A DNA stretch of 64,000 bases from Prostheceraeus crozeri. Its lineage: Eukaryota; Platyhelminthes; Polycladida; Euryleptidae. Both the position numbers and the translations under genes were made by a program. Where the stretch lies: positions 124,001 to 188,000 of the forward strand of contig CAJQUW010011280.1 of assembly GCA_907163375.1 (NCBI GenBank). Direction: 5' to 3'. This document shows, one piece after another, positions 45,601-60,600 of the stretch. Numbering within the stretch: position 1 is the first letter of the stretch; each line of letters opens with the position of its first letter. Under the pieces are notes generated by a model. The model had not been told where the DNA came from and searched no databases. It saw only the letters and a list, made by a program, of their open reading frames with translations.

Positions 45601-48600
45601 GAGCTAATTTAGCAATTGAATGATTATAAACATTTATAATGTAGGTACAGTGTAACTGTCTAGCTGTCCATGAGTGTAACACACTTCAATTGACACTCTG
45701 GCATGAATATATACTTATTGATACAGTGGTTTGCAATTTCTCCTAAACAGCAGAATGCTAGGTTGAAGTTAAAAATAGCCGATGCTGTTCATCTTAAAAT
45801 TGTATTCCCCTTAAATTTAAGAATACAATTTTAAGATCAACAGCATCGGCTATTTTTAAATTCAACCTATAATTATTGAGCATGAATATCCGGGAAGCAA
45901 TGTCAAAGTTAACATTACTGGCCAGAAATTAGTTGAGATGTCCTTTAACCCAGCAAAGTTCTAAAATCACACATTCTGTCATTCGATAATATAATCAATG
46001 ATCGTTTTCGTTTTTCGATTGAAAATTACGTCAACAAGTCTGAGTAGTTTGTCTGCACTTGGTGTCATTAGTCACCCATGCATTGAACATCTGTTGAATA
46101 ATCATAATAAGACTACGTCATGATGTAAACAAACCCACATTGACAGAAATGTATCTATGCACATGCACGATGCTGCTTTACTTCATTAGATAACTACCTA
46201 TGACAGTTCATCGCACATTAATATACACGAGCATTCGATGATGAGTGATTTCATTGATTCCATCTATGAGAATTTAGTTGTTCTCTCTCAAACCACTTAT
46301 AATGTCAAATGAAAAACTGAGACAAAAATACTGAAACTATATGCCATCATGTACAATTTAGCTGGTATGCTGAAAGATATTTCAACAGTGAGATGAAAAT
46401 ATCGATTGTATTATGAATGATGATAATTCATGCAAATTAGATAACAAATTATTAAAGTCTACGTTGAGAACGACATGCACCTGTCATGCATTGATGGACG
46501 TATAAGTAGAAAATGCCCACATCTCTGTCTCTTGATATGCTGGTTTTGCGGAAGTAATGGTAATGGAGGTTTGTTCAGATTCAAACATTCTACTTTTACA
46601 AGGAACTAATGAAAATTAGCTAGGAACTAATGGTAACATGATGATGGCATTATCATTTCATTCTTCTAAATATCTATATTATACTGATTACTGACAATGA
46701 AAAGGGCTTGTTTTGACGATAATGTTTTGTTCAATTTAGATGATTTTATTATTACTAGACATCGACAATCTAAATGATTCTTGATAAATTTTGTTATTTT
46801 AAGGGATCTTCAATTTACCTAAATTAACAACCTAAATCTGCAAAATTGTTCACCTATGAAATACCTAAATCGATTAAAATATTCACCTAAGATGTCGGTG
46901 TCCAATTATTATCATTAAGAGATTGTAAACGGGGAAAATGGAAATTTTTGGCAAAAAATCATTTTGGAATCATTTCACTTGAAATCTACATATTGTATAG
47001 ACCAGTGACTGTAGCAACATACCTGCTGTCTGAAGAATTGACACTGAGAACATATATTATCACACCTGTCACGCTCTTCTCGAACAGAATCGTATAATTT
47101 CATATCTTTCTCAAATAAATTTGTTAATCTGCAAAGAAAAATGCGCTTATCATTATTTGACACTGTTTCAGCTAACATATATTTTTTCATGTGTGATTTC
47201 AGCAATAGGTGTGCGCAGATTTTTATAGAGGTAGGGCCAAGTGTATCAAAAGCAGACTTGTGGCCACGGGGGAGGAATCAGTCGTCCACCATTGATTCCA
47301 TCGCTCCCTATGTTAAAAAATCAACACCGATGAACACACATTACACTCCAATCATCGTAAACATCAAATTAACAGTAGGCTTGTACGGAGTAAATGCAGT
47401 AAATTTCCATAAAAATTGTTATCATTACATGCTTCTTTGAACTTATCGCACTTAAGTCGAAAACAAATTTTTGAATTCGGTATTCGTGTCTGAATATTTA
47501 AATGACTGAGTCAATTCAGGAACGGGTCCAAACTGGAACTGGAATCTTGAAATTTGAATGAATATGCTCATCAAAAATACAAGTACGTCAGTAGATGGAA
47601 TATACAGTGTCGCTAATGATGAGATGTTTGTACATAGAAATGATCTCAATAAACAATATGTAGAAGCCAGAACTTCAAAACACTAGCGTCTAGGAACATG
47701 CATATTTTCTAACGATAATGAAACGATTGCTTCGTACTTGCAAATGGACGATATGATGCTCTAGCAGTCCACAAAATCTTCAACTCATGGAACAGAAATA
47801 TTCAATTTAAATCTTGTTGGAAGCAGCGTACAGAGATCCCGGGCACGACTTGGTTCCGCCTGCTTATTTACCGAAGTACAGGGTGTCCGAGCTAACGTGC
47901 CGGATTTTAGACTCCTCTAAAATCTACAACATTTGAGGAATTTTTCTGGTAATTTCAGAATAATGTAGCCATGTCTGTAGAATTTATCCTAAACACTCTC
48001 ATTTTGAAAAATGTAAATAATAAATAAATGGAAATGTTAAATAGTATGAAAATATCCAAGGCTGCAAAAGTTCTCAGTGCTCTTCAACATGGCCCCACCG
48101 CTCTCAGTGAGTTGATGAAGACGTTCGCGATAAGCGAGAGCTGTCTGTTGGCACATCCATGTTGTCCAACTTGAAATGCCGCAATGATCCTTTCAGCTCA
48201 GGTACCAGAACTGGGGCCCGACTTGTAAGCTTTCGATGTGATGAAGCCTCACAAGAAGTCGCAGGGAGCAAGGTCTGTTGAGGCCCCATTCATCGTTGCA
48301 GCATAATCTTCAGCCAATTGCACACCGTCGTGCATGAACAAGATGCTGTCAGAACCGCTTGCATCTGATACCAAAACTTAACACTCCTTGGTAACTGTCT
48401 CCTCGAAGGGCCGGTAGAAACCAGACTGCCACATTGCGCGGAGACGGTTATGCAGGGCGAGTGCATGGACTCCTAATTAATCCGATGTAGATTCCTAAAA
48501 GAAGCGTCGGAAGACAATCTTCTCGGCCTCCCTTTTCAATTGGACCGGTCGTGAGTGCGCATTCAAGTACTGCTTGGCAGTTTCAAAAAATTCAAAATAA

Positions 48601-51600
48601 ATTCAACAATCAATTCCTATTTTGACCAGTGGGTGAGTGGGGAGGTCCTGGAGTCCCCCTCCGCATTTTGTGATATTGCTCCGAAACTGTAATATCTGCG
48701 ACTCCAATTTTTCGAGACTTTGGCTTCTATGCATTTCTGACAACCGATTCAAATTCTATCAAATTTGGCATCGGAACATCAAAAAATTATTTGATTTTTT
48801 TTAAAAAAAGCACTTCTTGAAAGTAGAGATTTTTTGTCAATTTCTTACAATATTAATCAGTTGAAATCACTTAGTTACAGACCATTGACAAAGCACATAT
48901 GAAGGCACCGTGAACATATTCATTCATCCGCAAGTGCATCTATGCAATTATCGTGTAACAATTGCAATATGCTTAAAACACTGCTCACAATAGCTTAATA
49001 AGTAGTATTGTCAGATCCCACGTCAAAAATGGACAGATTCTATGATTCACGAAATATTCAGTGCATTCACCCATTTGGATGCAGTTGCTGTAACTTTTCT
49101 CCACGAAATATACAGCCAAGACAACAGCTGTATATCTCATTCAATATTTTCTAATGTTTTTAGCACCGCTTAAATATCCCAATGCAATAAGACACTAACA
49201 ATATTATTCTAATAATTAAAGGATTCATGATTTTATACGGTGTTGAAATGAAAATATCATTTATACTGCTCGGCGCTTCGTCCGTTCTTTATAGAGTAAT
49301 ACACGGAACTGCATCGTCGCTTCGGTGTCTTCCGGCTAGTACGCGTCCCGTTACTGCTCGTTCTGTTAGTGCGCGCCTGTGTTTAGATACTCAAATGTTG
49401 TCCTGTTAGTGCGCGCCTGTGTTTAGATACTCAAATGTTGTCCTGTTAGTGCGCGTGTTTCTTTATAATATAAGTTCTACTTTAATTTGACTCAACTATC
49501 TAGAAGGTTATCAAGAAACATCCCAATTAGGAAAAACAATGCTTTCATAGATGAGCATTTATTCGTAGATTTAAGAGGAGGCACATTGACCATCTTCGCG
49601 CGTCTTCTTCACACATCGAAGACTAGAAGCGCTTATTGAACGGGAGGCTGCTCCCAGCACAGCAGACTTTAGGTGTTCCTCCCGCTTCATGACTCTTGAT
49701 CTTGGATTCGGTGGCTGGGTGGTGTTCTTGACTGGTGGGATTTCTTCACTCTACTCAGCGCCAGCAACTCCTCTCCTCTTGGAGGCTTTCCTCTGCGGTC
49801 TTCTTGAGGGTTGAAACATGCGCTGCGTCTATGATGCTCTGAATAGGCCAGTCTTTACGGCCCAGTCTTTACGCGCAGTAAGTGAACACTCATCACGCGC
49901 AGTAACAGGACTTACTTCCATTACTTATGCAATCATGCGACACAATTATAGAACAAAGACGCACACTATCAGGACGCGCACTAACTGAACGGCGCCGTGG
50001 CTTCAGGAAATCGTGGTCTGACAAAAGCTCACAAACGACTGACAGTGACGCATTGCACAGACGGAAATGACACGTGATAAAGACATTACAGTAAGACACA
50101 GCGATTGACAACCTGTGTAAAAACTCATGTTCAAGTCAAGAATAAAGAATCGAGTAAGTTAGAAAATAATTAAATTGACGTACATAAGAAAAGTAACATG
50201 AGAGAAGGTAGCGGAAAGAAAATGAGGAAGAAGGAGGAAAAGAATATATATTAAATCATAAATAAAGAATGATAAAATGGTGCTAATGTCTTTATCACGT
50301 GTCATTCCCGTCTATGCAATGTGTCATTGTCAGTTGTTTGTGAGCTTTTGTCAGACCGCGATTTCCTGAAGCCACTATGCAGTTCCGTGTATTGCTCTAC
50401 AAAGAACGGACGAAGCTCCGAGCAGTATAAATGATATTTTCATTTCAACACCGAATAAACGTGGAAAATATAAAATCATGAATCCTTTAATTATCAGAAC
50501 ATCATATCAATGGGCACCAACAAAGAGACAACCAATATTGTCTTTTTCCCGTTTTCATGTGATTACAGTTCAAAACAAATCGTTTATCAATGTCATCTAC
50601 CATCAATTTCCATTGATACTCAAACGTCTCAAGAGGATTTCCTGTCGCTTATGCATGCAATTTTCTACATAACTGCTTCCGAATAAATTTGAATTTGGAA
50701 TCTATAAGTACTGCAGTTGGCTTTGTGCGCACGTGTGTTTGGCACCTTATCAACGACTGTTACAGCAGCTGACATCAATGACACACAGTCAGACACGATC
50801 GCTATAGATTACGTTCACAACGCCCATTACCACGGTTATTAAAGCAACATAATTTTGCAGCTTGATGACATAAGGATGATAATTCATCATTCAAGTACAT
50901 CATCATTGATGTGTGATGAATTTACCACATGAATACTTGCATTTTCCAGGTAATAGGGACAATTTTTCATTTTTCCTTTCATTCAAAGTTTGTCCCGGTA
51001 TAGACAATCTGAGTTTGTTAGTTTATATGCTTTAATGTCAAACACACTTTACATGATTGAGGCATCCTCCTTAGCGCTCGCATATCACAATCAAGGTGAC
51101 AGACAAATGCTACGACTAAAAAGTAATCTGCATAAAGTATCCATAAAAGTATCACTGCTAGAGGCGCTTGATAATGTGTTGCAACGCAGAATAGAAACGT
51201 CACTGCGTGATTATTGCTTTTCATTGCATGGTTCTCGGTTTCCAGAGATCCGTCGATTCAGATTCGACGTGTTAATCTTCAGGACTCCCGATCTCTTTGC
51301 TTGAATCTGACGCAGCCATCTTTTACATGACACTTCCATTAAGACACTTTTATAATGCACAGTGTGGACAATTCGATTAGAAATCAGTCATTTCGATCCT
51401 TCCATTAAGTTGAGGCTCCACCGTTCTGGTTTGCCGAGATCCGGACAATGTAGTATCAATAGAATCTCTACACTGGTTATTAATTTTAATCTCTAATCAG
51501 TACAACCGTTGCGATTTTAATGCTTATCAAGTTATCAGAAAGGAAACTGATTTATTGATTACTACTACGAGATTTTCCATGAAGATATCACATAATCAAT

Positions 51601-54600
51601 ATCAATAATAATAAGTACAACGAAATATTCTATATTTTATTCTACACATCTAATGCTGCAGAATATGGCCTATTTCGAAGCGTGCTATATTGTATCTTCT
51701 CGAATCTCTCTTCATATCTACCCTAAATAAATAAAATCTAATTAAGGAAAAATTATTGTTGCTGGTAATGCGAATTCATAATTTACTTCCCGTTTCAAAC
51801 TTAGTTCTAAATATTCTATGAATCGTTCACCGCCAGGCGGGCCGGAAGGCCTTCTGACAACCGGGCAAAAGTGATTCGACACATGACAAAGTGATTACAA
51901 GAAGGTGTTCCATAAACCACTTCATAGTCAAGAGCCTATCCAAAGAATTATTTTGGAATGCGTGAGGAAGACTTAGGATCGAGATATAGGAATCATAAAA
52001 ATCGTTCTTAAATTTTTCATATATAAACAAAATATCAATTCAAAATATATCTGGCAATTAAATGATGAAAATCAGAGTCATACTATCAAATGGAATGTTG
52101 TTTCCAAATCATCGCCATGAATCATAGGGAATGAGATTTCGCGATTCTGCAAGTCCAGACTTGCGCTGCCACCTGCGATGCAATTGCAGTTAATTACATG
52201 TTCCGATGAGTAATTTGTAATCAATTACATATTTAGCCATTTAATTAAGAAGTAATTGCAATCATTGTATTATTATTATTGTATTATTGTAATTTGCAGT
52301 CAGCAGTGTTAACAAATTTATTTTAATGAGCACATAATTATATTTTTGAGTAGGTAATTTGTATTTGCCATCAATTACATTTCATGCGTAATTGACAAAA
52401 GTCTTTAATCCATGTCTCGCATAAAAACTTAATCGGCTGATCCTAAAAATTGTATCAGCAAATCAATGAAATCATTTCTAAACGCAGACATCGTAAAATC
52501 ATTTACCACACAATGCTAGGATCTATGAGCACTATGTAACATAATGGAATATTAATGAGCTATCTTGTTTTTATAGCATCCGATACTTACCATCGATTTT
52601 CAATTTCTTACTGTCTGATGATCGGTTATGAAATTTATAATTCGTGAAACGTAAAGTCAAAGGTAGTTAGCTTGTTTCTCACTTACAAGCTTTGGCTATT
52701 CAGCTCCATCTTCTATAATATTGAGTACTTCGTCTACTGTGGTTGAAGACGCTAATTTGTACACACATATTATGAGACTGTCCCAAAAAGTGTCCTACGA
52801 ATTTGAGTTATTAAATCATAACGTTTACTAAATAATTTATGAATAAGACTACACTATTGAGAGTGCTAAGATTATCAATTGAGACTTAAATACAATTGAA
52901 GTGGCAATCATTTTCATACAGCTTGGTGAACGTGGATTAATTACCTTATGTCACATGTCGTGAGTCAAGTAAAGGTCAATCCCGTATCTTAGCTGCAAAC
53001 ATACCTAATCTAAATTGAACAAATTATCATCAACTTTGCGAGAAACGGACTGTAGAGCTTAGTACTTGAGACTTCATAAAGTATGCTCCTTAAAGCCTTG
53101 GCTCGACATAATTTTAAATGAATGTTTTGAGAAAGCCAAGTACGATGGTTACAGCTAAAAATATAGGCTATTATTAACATATACCCGAGGCCAATATCAG
53201 GAACCTCAAAATAGTTATTTGCGAATTTGAGAGTGAAGTCTGAGAAAGAAATTGTCCATATTACAATCTTTCATTTCTAATCCTGAACTTAACTGATTCA
53301 GAAATCACCGGTAAAAACATAATTTCTTAAATGTGTGCATGTGATTGTGCAGTTTTCTTCTAGTGCAACCCTTAGTTTGACTCTCCTTAACCGAGTTCTA
53401 TTGAAGACCCGACTTGCTTTGAATCATGAGTAAAATTATTTCCCATACATGTGCATTTTTTCACTTTAAGATGTTGCAAAATATCATTTCCTAATGCTCA
53501 ACTTTTGAAGGGCCTTTGACGTTTATAACCTTCACACCTTTCCATTCTTGATAATTGAACCTGAGCATATTAGAAAAATCAATTGTTTTCTGAACCTTCG
53601 CACCACTGGCGATTTTTTGAATATCTTTTGAACTAAGCAAGCTATGGCCATCACATTTCTAGTAGCTTACTTTTACGTATTATGCAACTTTTGACAGAGG
53701 GATAATCAATTTGGCACAATACTTTTGGCGAGAGATATATTTTAAGATTTGAATGTTTGGAATACTTTGGCTGATTTCGGGATGCATTCACTTTGCGGCA
53801 TAAATTCTTGATAAAATAAGTTGAGACTACATGAAGGATTTTTCCTATTTATCGAGAGATATTTACAAATGCAAAATCTTTGAAACACCCCGGTTGGGCA
53901 AGGGTAAAAAAAGGCGCTCCTGACAGACGCATGAAGTTTCATGCCAGCATATAATTTGGACCGAATTCAGTTTCGAAAGAAAAGAGATCAAATCCAGGCA
54001 TTTTGTCATAAACCTCAATTACTAAGGTGTTCCATTTTTTGCAACCAGTGAAAATATATTTCATGTCATTATTATGCAACTAATCAATTCGAGGATTAAC
54101 AATACAGCATTGATAGTCTTGCACGCACAGAATTTGATTGCTTAAATGTTTCAGTTCACTAGAACTGAAGACTAATCCAAAACGATGGCACATGCAGGAA
54201 CTTAGTAAGTGGGCAAAAAGGAATGCCTACTACCTTACAGATATCGGGAAAAATGTCGTTCTTCGCCTGCGGATTGCTGTGAATTCCTCATAAATGCTTC
54301 GATTTCCACGATTCCTTCAGATTCGAAGAATTCAGATCATTGTACACAAGTTTCCTCGTTAATGTTGGTCCGTCCGATTTTTTGTTTAGAAGTTGGCAGG
54401 AGTGAGAAATTGAGTTCACTCCATCTCTTCGTAGGATTTATCAATGATCAATGGTTCTGTGACAGCGAAGTGTGACCGAACGAAGAACTTGATGTGTATG
54501 ACACGCACGCCACTGGCTGCTGTCTGAGGCCCACTGCTTTTTCAGTGACGACTTATTGTTTGACCGTAGATCGTATGTGGTGTGTGCCACTTCATTATCG

Positions 54601-57600
54601 CATACGAGATATGACTCTGCCCTTCTAGGAAACAACGACTAGCAGGAACAAGCAGTCTAATTCTGTGCTTGCACGAATATTGGTGTGGTAATAGGCGTAG
54701 ACGCTAAGCAATCAGACTTAAAAAGATGACAGCATATTTATAACTGCTTCATCTGAAAGAGAAGCTCACAAATATCATTAAAGAGGGTTGTGTGGTGGTT
54801 ATGAAACTACAAACCACTCAGAAGTATCAAACAGCAAGAAAAAAAGATACGCTCCTTTAATTTGAAGATATTGAGGACATGACGTTGTATCCAGTGACCC
54901 AAGGTTAAATGGCTTACCGAATCAGTACAGGAAGACCATACGTTTCGCGGACGCTGCTCTCGTCAGCTCGATACAAAAGATTCACATCGAGTTTCTGCAG
55001 TGAAATAAGAAATTAATGTTATTGGAGACAAAATATCTGAGATTTACAGAAAATATAGTAACTTTGATTTGCCTTTTTTATTCAAGTGAACTCAATGAGT
55101 CTATCTATCATTCACTAGTTAGAACCAGTTGACAAATGGTTTGATTGTACGAATAACAACGAAGATTATCATTTATTAATGTTTGGTTTTTAAATGAATT
55201 TATTGTATTAATTTAAATTACCATTTACTTTATCAATTGTTTGCGTTCACTAGTTAAAAGTCTAAAAATGTTTGCAGCATAGTGTCAACTTCACGCTGTA
55301 ATGCAAAACAAGGTAACTTTGTGCCACTTCTAGATTTTCAACTTTGACAACAAAAGAATATTTGATCAATTTTATTAATCTCATTGATCAATTTCATTTT
55401 TTTAAAATCATTCTTGGATACCATTACACCAAAGCATGGTAAAGTGCTTTTGAGATGGACAAAGGTGCCCAGATTTCTGGCAACTCAATTTCGATATACT
55501 CGTGTTTCTGCAGTAAAATCAATTTCAGTCGCAACATTAAAAAATCAGTAGATAACATTTTTCTGTTCTTCAGTCCAATCCTTCGCATAAACATTACAAA
55601 TGGCCGAAACTGATCACCGAGAAAGGATTTCAGCCAACATTAAAACACATAGCTGAAGGATCTTCCAAGAATCATCACACGGGTTTACCCGTCTACTGCG
55701 CTTAATACGGGGCTACATATTTGTTCATATTTGGCGAAGTTTTGAAAATTTTCATCAAGTTATTATAGCTTCATTCGTTACACAAGGATAACTCACCGTT
55801 TTGTCAGCATTTGCATCATCTGCATCTTCCGATGTTCGGTTATTTGGGGAAACCAATAGCTCAGTTTGATATGTTGTATAAAAGAAATCGCCAAATTGAA
55901 TCATCAAAAAATCTTGGTTCGCCTCCTTTGCTCCAGCAGGAGGTATCTGAAAAAATTGCAAATTAGGATAAATCAGTTTTCAGCAAGCATCGTCATGCTT
56001 AATGTATTCATAACACTTTCAGTCAACTTCAAATTATTCAGTTAAACCGTAGTTTTGTTTTGTAACCAAATGTTGAGCTTGAATTATTTGCGAAAAACGC
56101 TTGAAAATTGAAGAATTGAAATTAGCACGCAGGATATGCGTATTTAATGATGCATTATCATCATCATCATCAAGATGAAAGCCCTACAAGCAATCGTTTC
56201 CCTTTCTCTTCTCATTCAGTCCTTTTTGGCATCTCGAATAGAGATACTTTCAACCTAAAAAAAGCTTCTAAAATCACATATATTTCAGGCATTATCTTCA
56301 CCTCAATCATTTAAGTACCCTAACAGTTAACTTAGTATTCAACTTTCTTGCTTCATCCTTATGCAGTCATTTAACAAACGTAGGAGCGAGGCTATTTTAA
56401 GGATGTTGCTACTTTGACACGCTGCAATTTTCAATAGTGACACTTGAAGAGACTTTAACTTCATTATATCATTTGAGAGAGATGCCAATATGCCGCCACT
56501 GTTGTCCAGCATCTAAATGTAGCATGGCTTCGTACAAATACGCGAATCAAAAATAAGTAAATAATATAAAGGTGGTCATTCAACTTCGAATGTAATTTGA
56601 GATCAGAAATTAAACCACATCCATCAAACAAGGTTAGATGAAACATTAATGCTACATTGCACATAATGCATTAATTGCAAAATAAAAACACTTAAAAGAT
56701 TCACTATACAATTAATCAGCTACAAAGTCATTATGTTAATAAAAATAATCATTCTTCCTTCTCCTAATAAAGTATTCAGATAATATTAAAAACACTGAAT
56801 ACGTTCGGAAATGATTCATAGGTATAAAGTAGACACATGCGAATCGGCAAACTTTGAGTCGAATCAAATCGGGTCGTGATTCGCGAATCGAATCGAATAA
56901 TGGGAAAGTTACATAGGTCTACTTTAGCCTATTGTTTGATTTACGACTTACTTAACCAGCTACACTGTTAACAAACTAGAAAGTATGCTTTTGAAATAGG
57001 TGCCAGATAAATACTTATGCTTTTACTTGGAAGATGCCCTGACTAGTCATGGTGTAGCATTTTTTGAGTTGGAAAGAGCCAGATTTTTAGTGATATCAAT
57101 TATTATTTCTTTCAAGCTGTACAAAATTTTTCGATTATCATCCAGCAATCATTTTCAGGTACAAAAGACTAGGGATAGTGGAAGTTTAAAATAAAAGGAA
57201 TCTTGTATTTACAATGAGATGATATGATAATTTATCATGATGTGATATGCAGGAATGTAGATATGAACAGGTTACACAAAATTACATATCTTAACCAGTA
57301 ACAAAACTAAATTGACCTGAATGGATGGATGAATTCTATGTTAGTTGAAGTAGTGAAGAAATTGAGAAATTATTGAGTTATTTGTAAAAAACTCGATTGT
57401 CAAGTTCTGCTCTACTGTTTATTGTTGGTTTATATTTATTAATGATGACTGCTTAACGCAACCTCAAATTTGCATCATCTTGGGCCAGAATGTCAATATT
57501 GAGGTAGTTTGATCGATATGCAATTTCTATCGATCTGATTACAGTCGATTCTAATTGATCGTGTCATTGGTGACAGTTTATTTGTACACTTCACAATGTC

Positions 57601-60600
57601 TAAGACCCAAATATTGGGAAATACATTCTCCATGGCCGCAGTAATTTGATTTCTCAATTAAATTGTTTTCGCGTTGTGGTCGGGGTTTTTTTAGTAGCAT
57701 CGGTATAATTTCCTGGTCGAGTCGGGTTCGAAATAATGGTCACGTTCAAGTTGTGTAGAACGAGAAAAAATATTTGACGACACTACTTTCCGTGGTGACT
57801 ACTTTCTGTGGTACTTTTTGTGGTGACATCTCTAGTATTTTACACGATAAAAGCCTCAATCGTTTAGTACCTGATAAAGTTCGGGAACAGTACCCGCCCA
57901 AAACCTATTTTTCTCTGAATAACCCTGTCTCATTGAAAATTTGCAACTATAACAAATTCCTCAACAAGTTGGATAGAAGCAACTTACAAAATATTGTCCA
58001 TTCAGACTGTAAGTGTAGTCAGCACCCTTCTCACATCAATGAGCATCACAAACATGTATTTACTGGTGATTTGGATTTTATTGAGCAACCAGACCTGAAA
58101 GAGTTACTTTCATTAGGCTCTAAGCACCGTTTGTCCCTTCCCGTTCGTCACAACGACGTTATAGATAGCATAACTGTATCCATAGATAAGCACATCACAA
58201 AGATGTGCAATAAGTTTAAACTTTCAGTCAGTGACTTTCAGGCTTGGAAAAACAGGATATTAGTATTAGCTAAAGATAGAATACATAAAAATAAAAATGT
58301 AGATAATTTACAAACGAAATTTAAATCTTTTCGTAATTTCAGCAGAGATTTGAAGTATTATCATCAGCATTTTATAATAACTACCGTAGACAAAGCTAAT
58401 AGTAATTACGCATTCATCTGTAAAAAATTTTACGTTATGATCTTATTACAAGAACTTGGATTCGATCTTAACTCACTAACCCCTATTGGTAATCAGTACT
58501 TACATTCCATATGATGTGTCTCCTAGTGATTTAGTTAAGAGGCATAAGGATTCTATGAGTAAATTATTCAGCACCCTTTGTAGAAAAGATGATGAAAAAC
58601 TCCCAAAATTATATTGGATACCAAAATTACATAAAAATCCCTTCAAATTTCGCTTTATAGCTGGTGCTAGGCACTGTACTACTAAGCAACTTTCCATTAA
58701 GATTAATAAAGGTTTGTCTGTTATCAGAGACCATTTTAGGAAGTATTGCAACGCAATTCATAGTAATAGTGGTATTAACTGTTATTGGAGCATAGTATCG
58801 TCCGCTGAATTCCTCAATAAAATTCAAAACATTACAGCATATGACGTACAAATTTTCGATTTTTCCACTTTGTACACCAATCTGGATCATAAAGATGTCA
58901 TTACTCACATTTCCGACCTGCTCGACTTAATTTTCAACGATTCTAATAGGAAATATTTGTGTGTAGGTTTTGAAAAAAGTTTTTTATCAGGTGTCAGGTA
59001 TCAAGGTTATAGCGTATTCACTAAGGATAAATTTAAAGAAGCCATTATTAAGTTCATTATAAGCTTTTGTTACTTTCGGAGGTTTAGTCTTTCAACAAGT
59101 AAGAGGCATTCCTATGGGTGGTAATTGCAGTCCTCTTCCTGTGGATTTGTTTCTTTTACATTGTGAATTTATTTTTATGACTAATTTAATGAAGAATCAG
59201 AAGTATGGTATTATCTAATACTTCTAGATACATCGACGATTTATGCATTATTAATTATAAAAAGTTTGATTCCTTGATACCACAGATTTACCCACCTAGT
59301 CTAGAAGCCAGCAGAAGTGGGAGTAATAACAAACAAGTAGAATATCTTGATATTAACATAAATATCACTGACTGCGGCACAATTACATCTGTTTTTCATA
59401 AAGTCGACCATTTTAATTTCCCTGTCACCCTTTTAACCTTTCCGCAAAACTGTATGGCCTACAGGACAGGAGCTAGAGTGTTTGCTGGACAAGTTTTAAG
59501 ATATGGGCGCATCTGTACATTGGAAAAAGATTTCATCCAAAAAGTCAATCGTACAGCTACTACTCTCATTAAGAGAGGATATAACAGCGTAGATCTCAAG
59601 CAAAGTGCTGAGAAGCAGCTGCATAAGCATAGTGAAACTTTATTGAAATACGGATATTTTTCTGCTAAGCAGCTTCTTAATAATTGTGCGTGCTTTCATT
59701 GATTTAATTGATTTCGAGGCTGCTTTCATATAGCAGGGCCCCGCTTGGGTGAGTTTGAGCGTTCAGGAGTAGGGGCCGAAACGCGAATCCTTACCTAAGT
59801 TCCTGCTGATGACCTCAATTGCACATTTTTTCAATTAGGTAATCTGTTGTAGTTGTTATTTCCTTTAACATGTAGGGAACGCCACATGGGTCCTTTTGAG
59901 GGATCAAATTCTTTACACTTATCGTTATCTTCTACTTCATCTTCTCCTCAATCAAAGCATTTAATTTCATTCTGACGCAATTGACATGTGCAAGCAGCTG
60001 GGCGACCAGACCTGCAGATTAAGTTTTGTCAATAGATATAAGCTGTTTCCGCAATTACTACACTGCCCAACACACAGTGTGGCAGACAGGCAGGAGTTCT
60101 CGAGTAAGTCATCAATTTTTTTTCTCACTTATATTTACACAGTACTTTTTTTCATTACCTACCATTTGAATATTTTCAACATTTACATTTGTGTTTTATT
60201 TTTTATTTTTCACATTGGTTTTACTAACTGAATAGTTTGATTTGTGATTTAATTCATTATTAACTGTGTTTCGCCTAAGGTTAGCCCTTGCTAATTTGAT
60301 TCCCACTGGGGGCTTGGACAGTACTGAGATAGTCAGACTTTTCTGGAGCGTTGTGGTATTTTTATTCCGGATGCCCTTCCTGCCTACTTCCAATGACTCC
60401 TGAGGCTCGACTTCTGGACCAAAAGATTGCGAGGTCAAGAACTTGACCACTGTATTACGGAGACGTGTCAAACGAGAGAGGGCTACAAATCGAAAGAATA
60501 TTGATGTAATTTCTGGCCAGCAGAAGACAACCAATTCAAAAATTTTGTCATAGCATGCTATGATATCGTTTAATCGCAGTTTATAAGAGCCAGGACAGTC

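Larger units (their letters stand above)
42287..47022 (-). other. UVRAG intron (4.7 kb)
   Basis: It holds the tRNA-like pseudogene, the hAT element 43637-45283 and the hairpin MITE 45761-45867. The rest is unassigned. Confidence 0.85.
47129..54917 (-). other. UVRAG intron (7.8 kb)
   Basis: It holds a decayed mariner-like element and the 1.28-kb foldback element. From 50500 to 54900 nothing could be assigned beyond repeated TAATTTG/CAATTACA motifs at 52190-52395. Confidence 0.8.

Noticed and set aside
52190..52395. Repeated TAATTTG...CAATTACA motifs as an element
   Set aside because: Low-complexity AT-rich sequence; borders cannot be set.
54209..54475. 88-codon plus-strand frame
   Set aside because: No domain resemblance, antisense to a UVRAG intron, no conserved features.
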